From NCBI RefSeq assembly GCF_014655595.1, contig NZ_BNBL01000008.1, positions 62,001 to 126,000 of the forward strand: a DNA stretch of 64,000 nt. The letters are read 5' to 3'. Origin of the DNA: Streptomyces griseocarneus. GTDB taxonomy: Bacteria; Actinomycetota; Actinomycetes; Streptomycetales; Streptomycetaceae. The notes under the pieces were generated by a model. That model searched no databases. It was not told the origin of the DNA and saw nothing but the letters and a program-made list of their open reading frames with translations. The translations under genes were made by a program, and so were the position numbers. This document shows, in pieces, positions 25,808 through 33,446 of this stretch; positions within the stretch are counted from its first letter, which is position 1; each line of letters opens with the position of its first letter.

Positions 25808-26476
25808 TCAGACCGCGACGGACGACTTGCGCGTCGAGACGATCTGGTCCACGAGACCGTACGCCAGCGCGTCCTCAGCGGTGAGGATCTTGTCGCGCTC
25901 GATGTCGTCGCGGATCTTCTCGATCGGCTGGGTGGAGTGCTTGGCCAGCATCTCCTCCAGCTGGGTGCGCATGCGCATGATCTCCTGAGCGGCGATCTCC
26001 AGGTCGGAGAGCTGCTCCCGGCCCGTCTGGCTGGAGGGCTGGTGGATGAGCACGCGGGCGTTCGGCAGGGCCATCCGCTTGCCGGGGGTGCCGGCGGCCA
26101 GCAGGATCGCGGCGGCGGAGGCGGCCTGACCCATGCAGACGGTCTGGATGTCCGGCTTCACGAACTGCATCGTGTCGTAGATCGCCGTCAGGGCGGTGAA
26201 GGAACCACCCGGGCTGTTGATGTAGATCGAGATGTCGCGGTCGGGGTCCATCGACTCCAGGCACAGCAGCTGCGCCATGACGTCGTTGGCCGAGGCGTCG
26301 TCGATCTGGACGCCGAGGAAGATCACGCGCTCCTCGAAGAGCTTCGCGTACGGGTCGTACTCGCGCACGCCCTGCGAGGTGCGCTCGACGAAGCGCGGGA
26401 CGACGTAACGGGCCTCGGCCTGCGGGCCGGTGTAGAGGCCGCTGGGGGACGAGATGTTCATGCGGGTGTTCACCAT
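25808..26476 (-). CDS. clpP2: ATP-dependent Clp protease proteolytic subunit ClpP2
   Basis: Serine protease subunit of the Clp machine. 222 aa with an N-terminal extension (likely removed by processing) before the core. The nucleophile is in GQAASAAA, the His in LIHQPSSQ, and the oxyanion region in INSPGGSFTALTAIYDTM. The ATG at 26476 gives the usual length. It follows clpP1 by 75 bp; actinobacterial ClpP1 and ClpP2 form mixed tetradecamers. Confidence 0.96.
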   Translation of the reverse strand: MVNTRMNISSPSGLYTGPQAEARYVVPRFVERTSQGVREYDPYAKLFEERVIFLGVQIDDASANDVMAQLLCLESMDPDRDISIYINSPGGSFTALTAIYDTMQFVKPDIQTVCMGQAASAAAILLAAGTPGKRMALPNARVLIHQPSSQTGREQLSDLEIAAQEIMRMRTQLEEMLAKHSTQPIEKIRDDIERDKILTAEDALAYGLVDQIVSTRKSSVAV

Positions 26477-26551
26477 CCTGATGGCGGTCTGTGGGCTGAG
26501 GTACGGCTGATCGGCGGTACGGCCGGGCGCGGGGCCCGGACGGCCGGGGCG

Positions 26552-27169
26552 TCAGGCCCCGGTGCCGCCGCCGCCCGGAACGCCGGAGGCGTGGGTGATG
26601 ATCTCGTCGATGATCCCGTACGCCTTGGCTTCCTCAGCGCTGAACCAGCGGTCACGGTCGCCGTCGCGGATGATCGTCTCCACGGTCTGACCGGTGTGCG
26701 CGGCGGTGATCTCGGCCATGCGCTTCTTGGTGCGCAGCAGCTGCTCTGCCTGGATCTTGATGTCCGAGGCGGTGCCGCCGAGGCCGGCGGAGCCCTGGTG
26801 CATGAGGATGTCGGTGTTGGGCAGCGCGAAGCGCTTGCCCGCGGTGCCGCCGGTCAGCAGGAACTGGCCCATAGAGGCGGCGAGGCCCATGCCGATGGTG
26901 ACCACGTCGTTGGGGATGTACTGCATGGTGTCGTAGACCGCCATGCCGGCCGTCACCGAGCCGCCGGGGCTGTTGATGTAGAGGTAGATGTCCTTGGCCG
27001 GGTCCGCGGCCAGGAGGAGCATCTGCGCGGTGATCTTGTTGGCGATGTCGTCGTCGACCTGCTGGCCGAGGAAGATGATCCGCTCCCCGAGCAGCCGGTT
27101 GTAGACCTGGTCGCCGAGGCCACCACCGATGGCGATCTCACCGGCGGCGGAAGGCATCAGATTCGTCAC
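26552..27169 (-). CDS. clpP1: ATP-dependent Clp protease proteolytic subunit ClpP1
   Basis: 205-aa partner of ClpP2. The catalytic serine lies in GLAASMGQ, the histidine in LMHQGSAG, and the handle segment is INSPGGSVTAGMAVYDTM. A Gly-rich C-terminus follows. First gene of clpP1-clpP2. A ClgR-type operator sits about 170 bp upstream, matching known control of clpP1 by ClgR in streptomycetes. Confidence 0.96.
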   Translation of the reverse strand: MTNLMPSAAGEIAIGGGLGDQVYNRLLGERIIFLGQQVDDDIANKITAQMLLLAADPAKDIYLYINSPGGSVTAGMAVYDTMQYIPNDVVTIGMGLAASMGQFLLTGGTAGKRFALPNTDILMHQGSAGLGGTASDIKIQAEQLLRTKKRMAEITAAHTGQTVETIIRDGDRDRWFSAEEAKAYGIIDEIITHASGVPGGGGTGA

Positions 27170-27608
27170 GTATCCACCTGCTCGTCTCTGACGGCAACGG
27201 GCCGTCTCCGCGTCTTCTCTGGGGACCGGGGGGTGGCGTGGCCGGTACGGCGCCGGCGCGCTGCCATGTCTCCCCTGCCCTCGTATCTACGGACCCTAAC
27301 GCGCTGGTCGGCAGGCGCCATCCCGCATCAGGAACTGTTCGCTCTGAGCGCAGGTTCGGGGCCTCTCACGGGCCCTGGCGGGGGCCCGGCAGCGGCCGGC
27401 CGTCCGGACGGGCCCACGGACGCACGGAGGGCCCGGTCGCGGCCCCCGCGCGCATGCGGCTGGGGAGTGCGACCGGGCCCGTCCGTAAGGGGCTCCGTGC
27501 GGAGCGGAAGGCTCCGCGGAAGCGGCCGGGCTCCGTACGAGCGGCGCGAGGACTCCCTCACGCCGCCCGGGGGTGCCGTGGCCGCTCAGGTGAGCGGCGA
27601 GGCGAGGC
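27170..27608. promoter_or_regulatory. clpP1 control region / tig 3' flank
   Basis: 439 bp without a gene. The part next to clpP1 holds its promoter and the ClgR-like box. The part next to tig contains several GGCTCCG/CGGAGCC inverted repeats (27488-27535) that may terminate tig transcripts. No coding potential beyond long chance frames. Confidence 0.6.
27337..27350 (-). promoter_or_regulatory. Putative ClgR operator
   Basis: GTTCGC-TCTGA-GCG on the plus strand, 168-181 bp upstream of clpP1. It matches the GTTCGC-N5-GCG motif that I remember for ClgR targets (clpP1, clpC, lon) in Streptomyces. Confidence 0.6.
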
Positions 27609-28970
27609 TCAGGCCTCGGTGTTCTCGTCCGCGGCCTCGACGGTCTCGGCAGCCTCGTCCTCGTCATCGAGGTCGACGACCTCGCCGTTGGTGTCCTTCA
27701 CCGTGGCGGCCTCGACGACGGTCGCGAGGGCCTTGCCGCGGGCGACCTCACCGACGAGCATCGGGACCTGGCCCTGCTCGACGACGGCCTGCGCGAACTG
27801 GTCGGGGCTCATGCCGGAGGACTGGGCACGGCGGACGAGGTGCTCGGTGAGCTCCTCCTGGCCGACCGAGACCTTCTCCTTGTTGACGATCTCGTCGAGG
27901 ATGAACTGGGTCTTGATGCCCTTCTCGGCCTGCTCCTTGAGCTCGGCGTCGAACTCCTCGGCGGACTTGCCCTGCATCTCCAGGTACTTGTCCAGGTCCA
28001 TGCCGATCTGGCCGAGCTGGTGGTGCTCGAGGTTGTGCTTACGAGTGTTGACCTCGTCCTCGAGCAGCTTCTCGGGCATCGGGACCTCGACCAGCTTGAT
28101 GAGCTCGTCGAGGACCTTCTCCTGGGCCTGGGTGGCCTGGTCGAACTTCTTCATCCGCTCGAGGCGCTTGCGGCTGTCCGCCTTGAGCTCCTCGAGGGTG
28201 TCGAACTCGCTGGCCAGCTGGGCGAAGTCGTCGTCCAGCTCGGGCAGTTCGCGGGCCTTGACGGACTTGACGTCGACCTTGATCTCGGCGTCCTTGCCCT
28301 CGGCGCTGCCACCCTTGAGCTGCGAGGTGAAGGTGGCGGAGGCGCCGGCCTCGAGGCCCTTGACGGCCTCGTCGATGCCGTCCAGCAGCTGGCCGGAACC
28401 GATGGTGTAGTCGACGTCGGACGCGACGCCGTCCTCCAGCACCTCGCCGTCGACCTTGGCCTCGAGGTCCACGGTGACGATGTCGCCCTCGGCGGCGGCG
28501 CGCTCGACCGGGGAGGTGGTGGCGAAGCGGTCACGCAGCTGCTCGACCGACTTCTCGACGTCCTCGTCGGTGACCTCGACCGGGTCGACGGTGACCTCGA
28601 TGCCGGAGTAGTCCGGGATCTCCAGGGTCGGACGGACGTCGACCTCGGCGGTGAAGGCCAGCAGCTCGCCGTCCTTCAGCTCGGTGATGTCGACCTCGGG
28701 CTGACCCAGCGGGTTCAGGTCGGCCTCGTTGACCGCCTCGGTGTAGAACTTCGGAAGCGCGTCGTTGACGGCCTCCTCCAGCACCGCACCGCGGCCGAAG
28801 CGCTGGTCGATGACGCGCGCCGGGATCTTGCCCGAGCGGAAGCCCTTCACCGTGACCTGCTGGTTGATCTTCTTGTACGCCGCGTCGAGGCTGGCCTTGA
28901 GCTCCTCGAAGGGCACCTCGACAGTGAGCCGAACCCGAGTCGGGTTCAGGGTCTCCACGGCGCTCTTCAC
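27609..28970 (-). CDS. tig: Trigger factor (ribosome-associated chaperone)
   Basis: Folds nascent chains at the ribosome exit tunnel. 453 aa in three domains. The N-terminal ribosome-binding domain contains the loop GFRSGKIPARVIDQRFG. The FKBP-type prolyl isomerase domain spans about 155-245 (EGDIVTVDLEAKVDG). The C-terminal helical chaperone domain (250-430) is followed by an acidic tail rich in Asp/Glu/Ala. GTG start at 28970. It is upstream of clpP1P2, the usual actinobacterial order. Confidence 0.97.
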   Translation of the reverse strand: MKSAVETLNPTRVRLTVEVPFEELKASLDAAYKKINQQVTVKGFRSGKIPARVIDQRFGRGAVLEEAVNDALPKFYTEAVNEADLNPLGQPEVDITELKDGELLAFTAEVDVRPTLEIPDYSGIEVTVDPVEVTDEDVEKSVEQLRDRFATTSPVERAAAEGDIVTVDLEAKVDGEVLEDGVASDVDYTIGSGQLLDGIDEAVKGLEAGASATFTSQLKGGSAEGKDAEIKVDVKSVKARELPELDDDFAQLASEFDTLEELKADSRKRLERMKKFDQATQAQEKVLDELIKLVEVPMPEKLLEDEVNTRKHNLEHHQLGQIGMDLDKYLEMQGKSAEEFDAELKEQAEKGIKTQFILDEIVNKEKVSVGQEELTEHLVRRAQSSGMSPDQFAQAVVEQGQVPMLVGEVARGKALATVVEAATVKDTNGEVVDLDDEDEAAETVEAADENTEA

Positions 28971-29067
28971 GGTTCGGTCTCCTTGGGGCTGACTGCTGGG
29001 TTTCTGCTGCTCATCGGATAGTGATGGTCAGCGGACCGCGCCCGGTAGGAAGACACACGGACGCGCA

Positions 29068-29088
29068 GCTTGCATAGTAACCGCAAGC
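29068..29088 (-). promoter_or_regulatory. Inverted repeat in the tig promoter region
   Basis: GCTTGC (29068-29073) and GCAAGC (29083-29088) flank 9 nt. Read on the minus strand the spacer contains TTACTAT, a plausible -10. Candidate operator for tig. Confidence 0.4.
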
Positions 29089-29115
29089 AGGATGGGCCCC
29101 ACAATGTGATCTTGC

Positions 29116-29192
29116 TGGTCGGGGTGGCCGGATTCGAACCGACGACCTTCCGCTCCCAAAGCGGACGCGCTACCAAGCTGCGCCACACCCCG
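29116..29192 (-). tRNA. tRNA-Pro (anticodon TGG)
   Basis: Complete cloverleaf read on the minus strand: acceptor CGGGGTG/CACCCCG, anticodon stem TCCGC/GCGGA with loop TTTGGGA (anticodon TGG), T-arm GGTTCGAATCC. The discriminator A and CCA are encoded. A -10-like TACCCT (29207-29212, minus) lies upstream. Confidence 0.96.
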
Positions 29193-29344
29193 TCGGTGCG
29201 AGACGTAGGGTACATGCCCCCGGGGGTGTCGGACGCCGCTCGACCGGAGCGCGGACCGGGTCGCGGAGGGGGGACGTGCGGCGCACGGCGCCGACCCGCT
29301 ACGATGCACTGCGTGCCGCTCCGCTCATGCGATCTGCGGCGCAC

Positions 29345-29418
29345 GCGGGCGTAGCTCAATGGTAGAGCCCCAGTCTTCCAAACTGGCTACGCGGGTTCGA
29401 TTCCCGTCGCCCGCTCCA
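29345..29418 (+). tRNA. tRNA-Gly (anticodon TCC)
   Basis: Acceptor GCGGGCG/CGCCCGC, D-arm AGCTCAATGGTAGAGC, anticodon stem CCAGT/ACTGG with loop CTTCCAA (TCC), T-arm GGGTTCGATTCCC, encoded CCA at 29416-29418. A -10-like TACGAT is at 29301-29306. Confidence 0.96.
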
Positions 29419-29421
29419 ACG

Positions 29422-29454
29422 ATGCCTCCGGTCCCGGCCGGAGGCATTCTTTTT
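29422..29454 (+). terminator. Rho-independent terminator of tRNA-Gly
   Basis: 10-bp stem ATGCCTCCGG (29422-29431) / CCGGAGGCAT (29438-29447), then TTCTTTTT. The clearest canonical U-tract terminator in the window. Confidence 0.92.
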
Positions 29455-29487
29455 GCCCGGCGCCCCCTCGGAGCGTCGGAGTGCCCC

Positions 29488-29682
29488 TCAGAACTTGATG
29501 CCGTTTATGGTCTGGGCGATCGAGTCCAGAAACCGGTGGATCGACGGCGCCATGCCCGTGGAGGCGAGGAAGAAGCCGAAGAGGATGGCGACGATCGCGG
29601 GCCCCGCCTTGATGTTGTTGCTGCGGATCATCACCACCAGGATGATCGCCAGGAGCAGCACCACGGACAGTGAAATGGCCAC
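29488..29682 (-). CDS. Small membrane protein
   Basis: 64 aa, GTG start at 29682. Two hydrophobic segments: MAISLSVVLLLAIILVVMI at the N-terminus and AIVAILFGFFLASTG near residue 35. A short amphipathic tail ends INGIKF. It has the look of the small conserved membrane protein found beside tig/tRNA genes in streptomycetes. Function unknown. Confidence 0.75.
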   Translation of the reverse strand: MAISLSVVLLLAIILVVMIRSNNIKAGPAIVAILFGFFLASTGMAPSIHRFLDSIAQTINGIKF

Positions 29683-29949
29683 AACTGATCACACCTTCGG
29701 TCGGTAGCCTGGCCGGGCCCGGGAGCCACGCCGCCCCGCACGCCCCCACTCTGTCGGACCATCGTGCCACCAACTCCCCTGCCCCGGGGATGCCCTGATG
29801 CCGCATCGGGGGATTATCAGGGGTGCCAAGGGTCCGCTACGGTCGGATTCCATGCGGACGGAGTAAAAGTCCGACCATATTGAGAGTCTCTCCGGTGGGG
29901 TGGGGACAAGGGTTTTACCGGCCCCGCATCGGCGGCTAGGGTGCCTCGA
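29683..29949. other. Intergenic region with inverted repeats
   Basis: 267 bp upstream of both the small membrane gene (minus) and the acyltransferase (plus). GGTCGGA (29841-29847) and TCCGACC (29870-29876) form a 7-bp inverted repeat with a 22-nt spacer. Likely divergent promoters; no gene seen. Confidence 0.4.
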
Positions 29950-31020
29950 ATGTCCCCCACCGCCACTCCTGCCACGGTGGCCCCCGCTCCCGAGCCGCCT
30001 GTCGCGGCGGCCGGCGCCCCGGCGGGGCGCGACCCGTTCTTCGACAACGCGAAGTACCTGGCGATCGTCCTGGTCGCCCTGGGTCATGCCTGGCAGCCGC
30101 TCACCTACACCAGCCACGCGGCGTCGGCGCTGTACTACACGGTCTACGCCTTCCACATGCCGGCCTTCATCCTCATATCCGGCTATTTCTCGCGGAGCTT
30201 CGACCTCAGTCCGGCCAAGGTCAAGCGCCTGATCACGGGCGTGGTCGTGCCGTACGTGGTCTTCGAGGTCGCCTACACCTACTTCCAGCACTGGGCGGAG
30301 GACGCGCCGCCGGAGGCCGTCTCGCTGACCAACCCCTGGTACCTGAACTGGTTCCTGGCGGCGCTGTTCATCTGGCGGCTGACCACGCCCATCTGGAAGG
30401 TGGTGCGCTGGCCGGTGCCGATCTCCTTCGTGATCGCCATCCTGGCCGCGGTCTCCCCCGACGTCGGCAACGACTTCGACCTGCAGCGGGTGCTGCAGTT
30501 CCTGCCCTTCTTCGTGATCGGGCTGCACCTCAAGCGCTCCCACTTCGACCTGGTGCGCCGGCGCTGGGTGCGGATCGCCGCCGTGCCGGTCTTCGCCGCG
30601 GCGATCGCGGTGGCCTACTGGCAGCCGCCGCAGTTGAACACCGAGTGGTTCTTCCACAACGACAGCGCCCAGGGCCTGCACGAGCCGGCCTGGACCGCCC
30701 CGGTCGTGCTCCTCGCCCTCTTCGCCTGCGCGGCCGTGCTCACGGCCTGCTTCCTCGCCTGGGTGCCGCGCCGGACGATGTGGTTCACCGCGCTGGGCGG
30801 CGGCACCCTGTACGGGTTCCTGCTGCACGGCTTCCTGATCAAGCTCTCCCGGTGGTGGGAGTGGTACGACGCCGCCGACTGGATCCGCAAGCCGGTGGGC
30901 GAGGTCGTGGTGACCCTCCTCGCGATCGCGATGATGACCGTGCTGTGCACCGCGCCGGTGCGGCGGGTGTTCCGCTGCGTGATGGAGCCGCGGATGGACT
31001 GGGCGTTCCGCAAGGGATAG
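29950..31020 (+). CDS. Acyltransferase family 3 membrane protein
   Basis: About 356 aa with ten hydrophobic segments. It opens with a Pro/Ala-rich head, then DPFFDNAKYLAIVLVALGHAW, where FDNAKYLxI and the H of GHAW are the signature of acyltransferase-3 (OafA-like/fucose 4-O-acetylase-like) enzymes. HMPAFILISGYFSR and LYGFLLHGF are further family marks. Likely acetylates a surface glycan or small molecule at the membrane. The ATG at 29950 is preferred, with AGGG eight bases upstream; GTG 29941 is possible. Possible partner of cell-surface polysaccharides, but there is no local link. Confidence 0.85.
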   Translation: MSPTATPATVAPAPEPPVAAAGAPAGRDPFFDNAKYLAIVLVALGHAWQPLTYTSHAASALYYTVYAFHMPAFILISGYFSRSFDLSPAKVKRLITGVVVPYVVFEVAYTYFQHWAEDAPPEAVSLTNPWYLNWFLAALFIWRLTTPIWKVVRWPVPISFVIAILAAVSPDVGNDFDLQRVLQFLPFFVIGLHLKRSHFDLVRRRWVRIAAVPVFAAAIAVAYWQPPQLNTEWFFHNDSAQGLHEPAWTAPVVLLALFACAAVLTACFLAWVPRRTMWFTALGGGTLYGFLLHGFLIKLSRWWEWYDAADWIRKPVGEVVVTLLAIAMMTVLCTAPVRRVFRCVMEPRMDWAFRKG

Positions 31021-31041
31021 CCCCGGCGTACGACGTGAAGG

Positions 31042-31069
31042 AGGCCCGGCGCCGGAAGGCGCCAGGCCT
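31042..31069. terminator. Hairpin between convergent genes
   Basis: AGGCCCGGCGCC (31042-31053) / GGCGCCAGGCCT (31058-31069) with GGAA tetraloop and one mismatch. Lies between the acyltransferase and the HD-domain gene. Confidence 0.75.
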
Positions 31070-31092
31070 CTCGTCGTCTCCGCGCCCGCCCG

Positions 31093-31557
31093 CTACCGGC
31101 CGTCGCCGGGCTCGTCCAGCCCGAGGAGCGCGCGCATCGCCGCGTACTTCCGCCGGAGCCGGTCCCGGGTGGCCGCGTCGTCCAGGGCGCCCAGGCGTCC
31201 GGGGTCGGCGTTGTGGGCCAGGTCGGCGGCCTTGACCAGGAGCGCGCCGGGCGTGGCGAGGATCCGGGCGGCATAGGCCTCGGGGGGCTCGCCCGGGCGT
31301 TTGGTGACGGCGAGGACGATGTCCTTGGTCTCCTGCGGGAGCGCGGCGCCCGCCAGCCACTCGGCGGTCACGGCCTCGTCCTCGACGGCGTCGTGCAGCC
31401 ACGCGGCGGCGATCTGCGCCTCGTCCCCGCCGCGCTCACGCACGCCCTCGGCTACGGCCGCCAGGTGCTCGGCGTACGGTCGTCCGGCCTTGTCCGTCTG
31501 TCCGGCGTGAGCGCGCCGGGCGAAGGCCTCGACCTCGGTGAGGTTCATGTGCGTCAT
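31093..31557 (-). CDS. HD-domain protein (RelA/SpoT-hydrolase-like)
   Basis: 154 aa comprising only an HD fold: ARRAHAGQTDKAGRPYAEH, LHDAVEDEAVTAEWL (the HD pair plus ED) and ADLAHNADPGR. This is the arrangement of small (p)ppGpp-hydrolase-like and related phosphohydrolases (MESH1-type), so it may cleave (p)ppGpp or a nucleotide; substrate not provable here. The ATG at 31557 has GGGGGAG upstream; ATG 31548 is an alternative. Same strand and 65 bp downstream of the ADP-ribosylglycohydrolase gene, probably co-transcribed. Confidence 0.82.
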   Translation of the reverse strand: MTHMNLTEVEAFARRAHAGQTDKAGRPYAEHLAAVAEGVRERGGDEAQIAAAWLHDAVEDEAVTAEWLAGAALPQETKDIVLAVTKRPGEPPEAYAARILATPGALLVKAADLAHNADPGRLGALDDAATRDRLRRKYAAMRALLGLDEPGDGR

Positions 31558-31622
31558 GCGGTGGCGGTCTCCCCCTGTCGCCCCACGGCCTGCGTCGTGC
31601 CGGGCCGCTTCGTGCCGCGAGG

Positions 31623-32762
31623 TCAGTTGTGCGGGTAGCGGTCGCGCGGCAGGGCCGATTCGCCGTAGGGCGGGGTCGGGCCGTGGAACTCCAGCGCGAA
31701 GTCGTCGGCGAGCTCGGCGATGACGGCGCGGCCCTCGGTCACGGCCAGCCAGGACGGCGGCAGGGCGGCCTCGCCGTGCAGGGCGCCGAGGAGGTTGCCG
31801 CAGAGGGAGCCGGTGGAGTCGCTGTCGCCCGAGTGGTTGACGGACAGCAGCAGGGCCTCGGCGACGGAGTCCGGACGGGCGAGGGCGGCGTAGACGGCGA
31901 TGGCGAGGGCCTCCTCGGCGATCCAGCCGCCGCCGAGGGTCTCGAGCCGCTCCGGGGTGCCCGGGCCGTCGGCGGCGAGGTCGAGGGCCGCGCGGAGGGC
32001 GGCGGTCGTCTCGTCGTGGCCCGGGTAGGAGGCGAGGAGCTCCAGCGTCCGGCGGACCGCCTCGTCGAGGGACTCGCCGTCCAGGAGGTGGCGCACGATC
32101 GCGGCGAAGGCGCCGGCGGCGTACGCGCCGGTGGGGTGGCCGTGCGTGATCCGCGCGCAGCGGGCGGCGAGGTCGAAGCCCCGGGCGGCGGGGGCGCCGG
32201 TGAGCCCGAAGGGGGCCGAGCGCATGACGGTGCCGCAGCCCTTGGACTCGGGGTTGACCGGCCCGCGGGTGCCGTCGAGGACCCCGCGGGGGTCGGGGGT
32301 GTGGCCCTGGCGCAGCCCCGACAGGCAGGCGTTGCCGGGCGCCCGCCGCGCGTACAGCCAGGGCTGCAGGCGCAGCCATCCGGAGCGGACGACGTCGAGC
32401 CGGCCCTCGGCGGGCGGCGGGGCCGGGTGGTTCTGGGTGTCCAGCCAGCGCAGGTAGGCGTGGCGGAGGATCGCGGTCTTGGCCCCGCTGATGCCCCTGG
32501 CCTGCGCCCGGGCGTGGGCGCGGATGAGCCCCTCCGCGGTGAAGAGCGTCATCTGCGTGTCGTCGGTGACCCTGCCGGTCACTCCGTCGCCGTCGGCGAC
32601 CATGCCGGTGACGCCGTCCGGGCCGTGGGCGGAGCGGATGGCGCTCAGGGAGAGGAACTCGATCGGGTTGCCGAGGGCGTCACCGATCGCACCGCCGAGC
32701 AGACAGCCGCGTATGCGGTCGGTGACGGTGTCGGCGGCGGTCGCGGGTGAGGTGTGGGACAT
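31623..32762 (-). CDS. ADP-ribosylglycohydrolase (DraG-like)
   Basis: Removes ADP-ribose from proteins or small molecules using two Mg ions. 379 aa with all metal-ligand motifs: GCLLGGAIGDALG at the N-terminus, VTDDTQMTLFTAEGL, and HSGDSDSTGSLCGNLLGA near residue 320. A loop rich in Pro (residues 110-160) is an insert relative to E. coli-size DraG. The ATG at 32762 follows a short gap from the FMN-reductase gene. Probably cytosolic; target unknown. Confidence 0.92.
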   Translation of the reverse strand: MSHTSPATAADTVTDRIRGCLLGGAIGDALGNPIEFLSLSAIRSAHGPDGVTGMVADGDGVTGRVTDDTQMTLFTAEGLIRAHARAQARGISGAKTAILRHAYLRWLDTQNHPAPPPAEGRLDVVRSGWLRLQPWLYARRAPGNACLSGLRQGHTPDPRGVLDGTRGPVNPESKGCGTVMRSAPFGLTGAPAARGFDLAARCARITHGHPTGAYAAGAFAAIVRHLLDGESLDEAVRRTLELLASYPGHDETTAALRAALDLAADGPGTPERLETLGGGWIAEEALAIAVYAALARPDSVAEALLLSVNHSGDSDSTGSLCGNLLGALHGEAALPPSWLAVTEGRAVIAELADDFALEFHGPTPPYGESALPRDRYPHN

Positions 32763-32872
32763 CGTCCGAGATTACCTCCGCAGGCCGCGAGGGGTGTCGA
32801 CCGGTTGTGAACGGCGGCTCACGCTCCGCTTTCTGACGCCCCGACGGATCCGCGGGCGCCGGCCGGCGCCGG

Positions 32873-33424
32873 TCAGGCCGTCAGCGTGTCCAGGACCGCG
32901 GCCAGTCGCTCCAGGACCGCGGCCAGTCGCTCGCGCACGCCCGGGTCCGTGATGACGCCGTCCGCGCCGGCCGTGCCGGGCCCGACCGGGGTCCGCACGC
33001 AGGCCGGCTCCACGATGCGGGCTCCGGTGTAGCCGAGCACGGTGCGCAGCGTGGCCTCGGCGCCCTGGCCGCGGCCGGGGGCCGCCACGTTGACCCAGGC
33101 CACCGGCTTGTCGCAGATCTCGGTGCCGCCGACCGTCCAGTCCAGCAGGTTCTTGAACGCCCCCGGCAGCGTGCCCGCGTACTCCGGCGTGCAGATCAGC
33201 ACGGCGGCCGCCTCGTCGATGGCCGCCCGCAGCTGTGCGACGGTCGGAGGCAGCGGGTCGTGGTCGTCGTCGGGGTTGAAGTGCGGGAGCTCCGCCAGGC
33301 CTTCGTAGAGGACGGTGCGCAGGCGGCCGGGGGCCACGGCCCGCACCGTGCGCAGCGCGGCCTCGTTGGACGAGCCGGAACGTACGCTTCCGGACAGCAG
33401 GAGGATCATGGGCGGCGTGGGCAT
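32873..33424 (-). CDS. NADPH-dependent FMN reductase family protein
   Basis: Flavodoxin-fold oxidoreductase of 183 aa. It has the FMN-phosphate loop LSGSVRSGSSNEAALRT and TPEYAGTLPGAFKNLLDW, with NVAAPGRGQGAEATLRTVL further on. The C-terminal helix contains an exact 7-residue duplication (ERLAAVL twice) caused by a 21-bp tandem repeat. The electron acceptor (quinone, azo dye, metal) cannot be told. Confidence 0.88.
   Translation of the reverse strand: MPTPPMILLLSGSVRSGSSNEAALRTVRAVAPGRLRTVLYEGLAELPHFNPDDDHDPLPPTVAQLRAAIDEAAAVLICTPEYAGTLPGAFKNLLDWTVGGTEICDKPVAWVNVAAPGRGQGAEATLRTVLGYTGARIVEPACVRTPVGPGTAGADGVITDPGVRERLAAVLERLAAVLDTLTA
32890..32931 (-). repeat. 21-bp perfect tandem duplication
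   Basis: Two adjacent identical 21-mers (32890-32910, 32911-32931) add seven in-frame residues to the last helix of the FMN-reductase-like protein. Confidence 0.9.
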
Positions 33425-33446
33425 CCGCCCAACCTACCCGCGGGCG

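Noticed and set aside
29116..29418. tRNA genes as integration sites of a mobile element
   Set aside because: No integrase, excisionase or repeated tRNA 3' end was seen near either tRNA; flanking genes are core genes.
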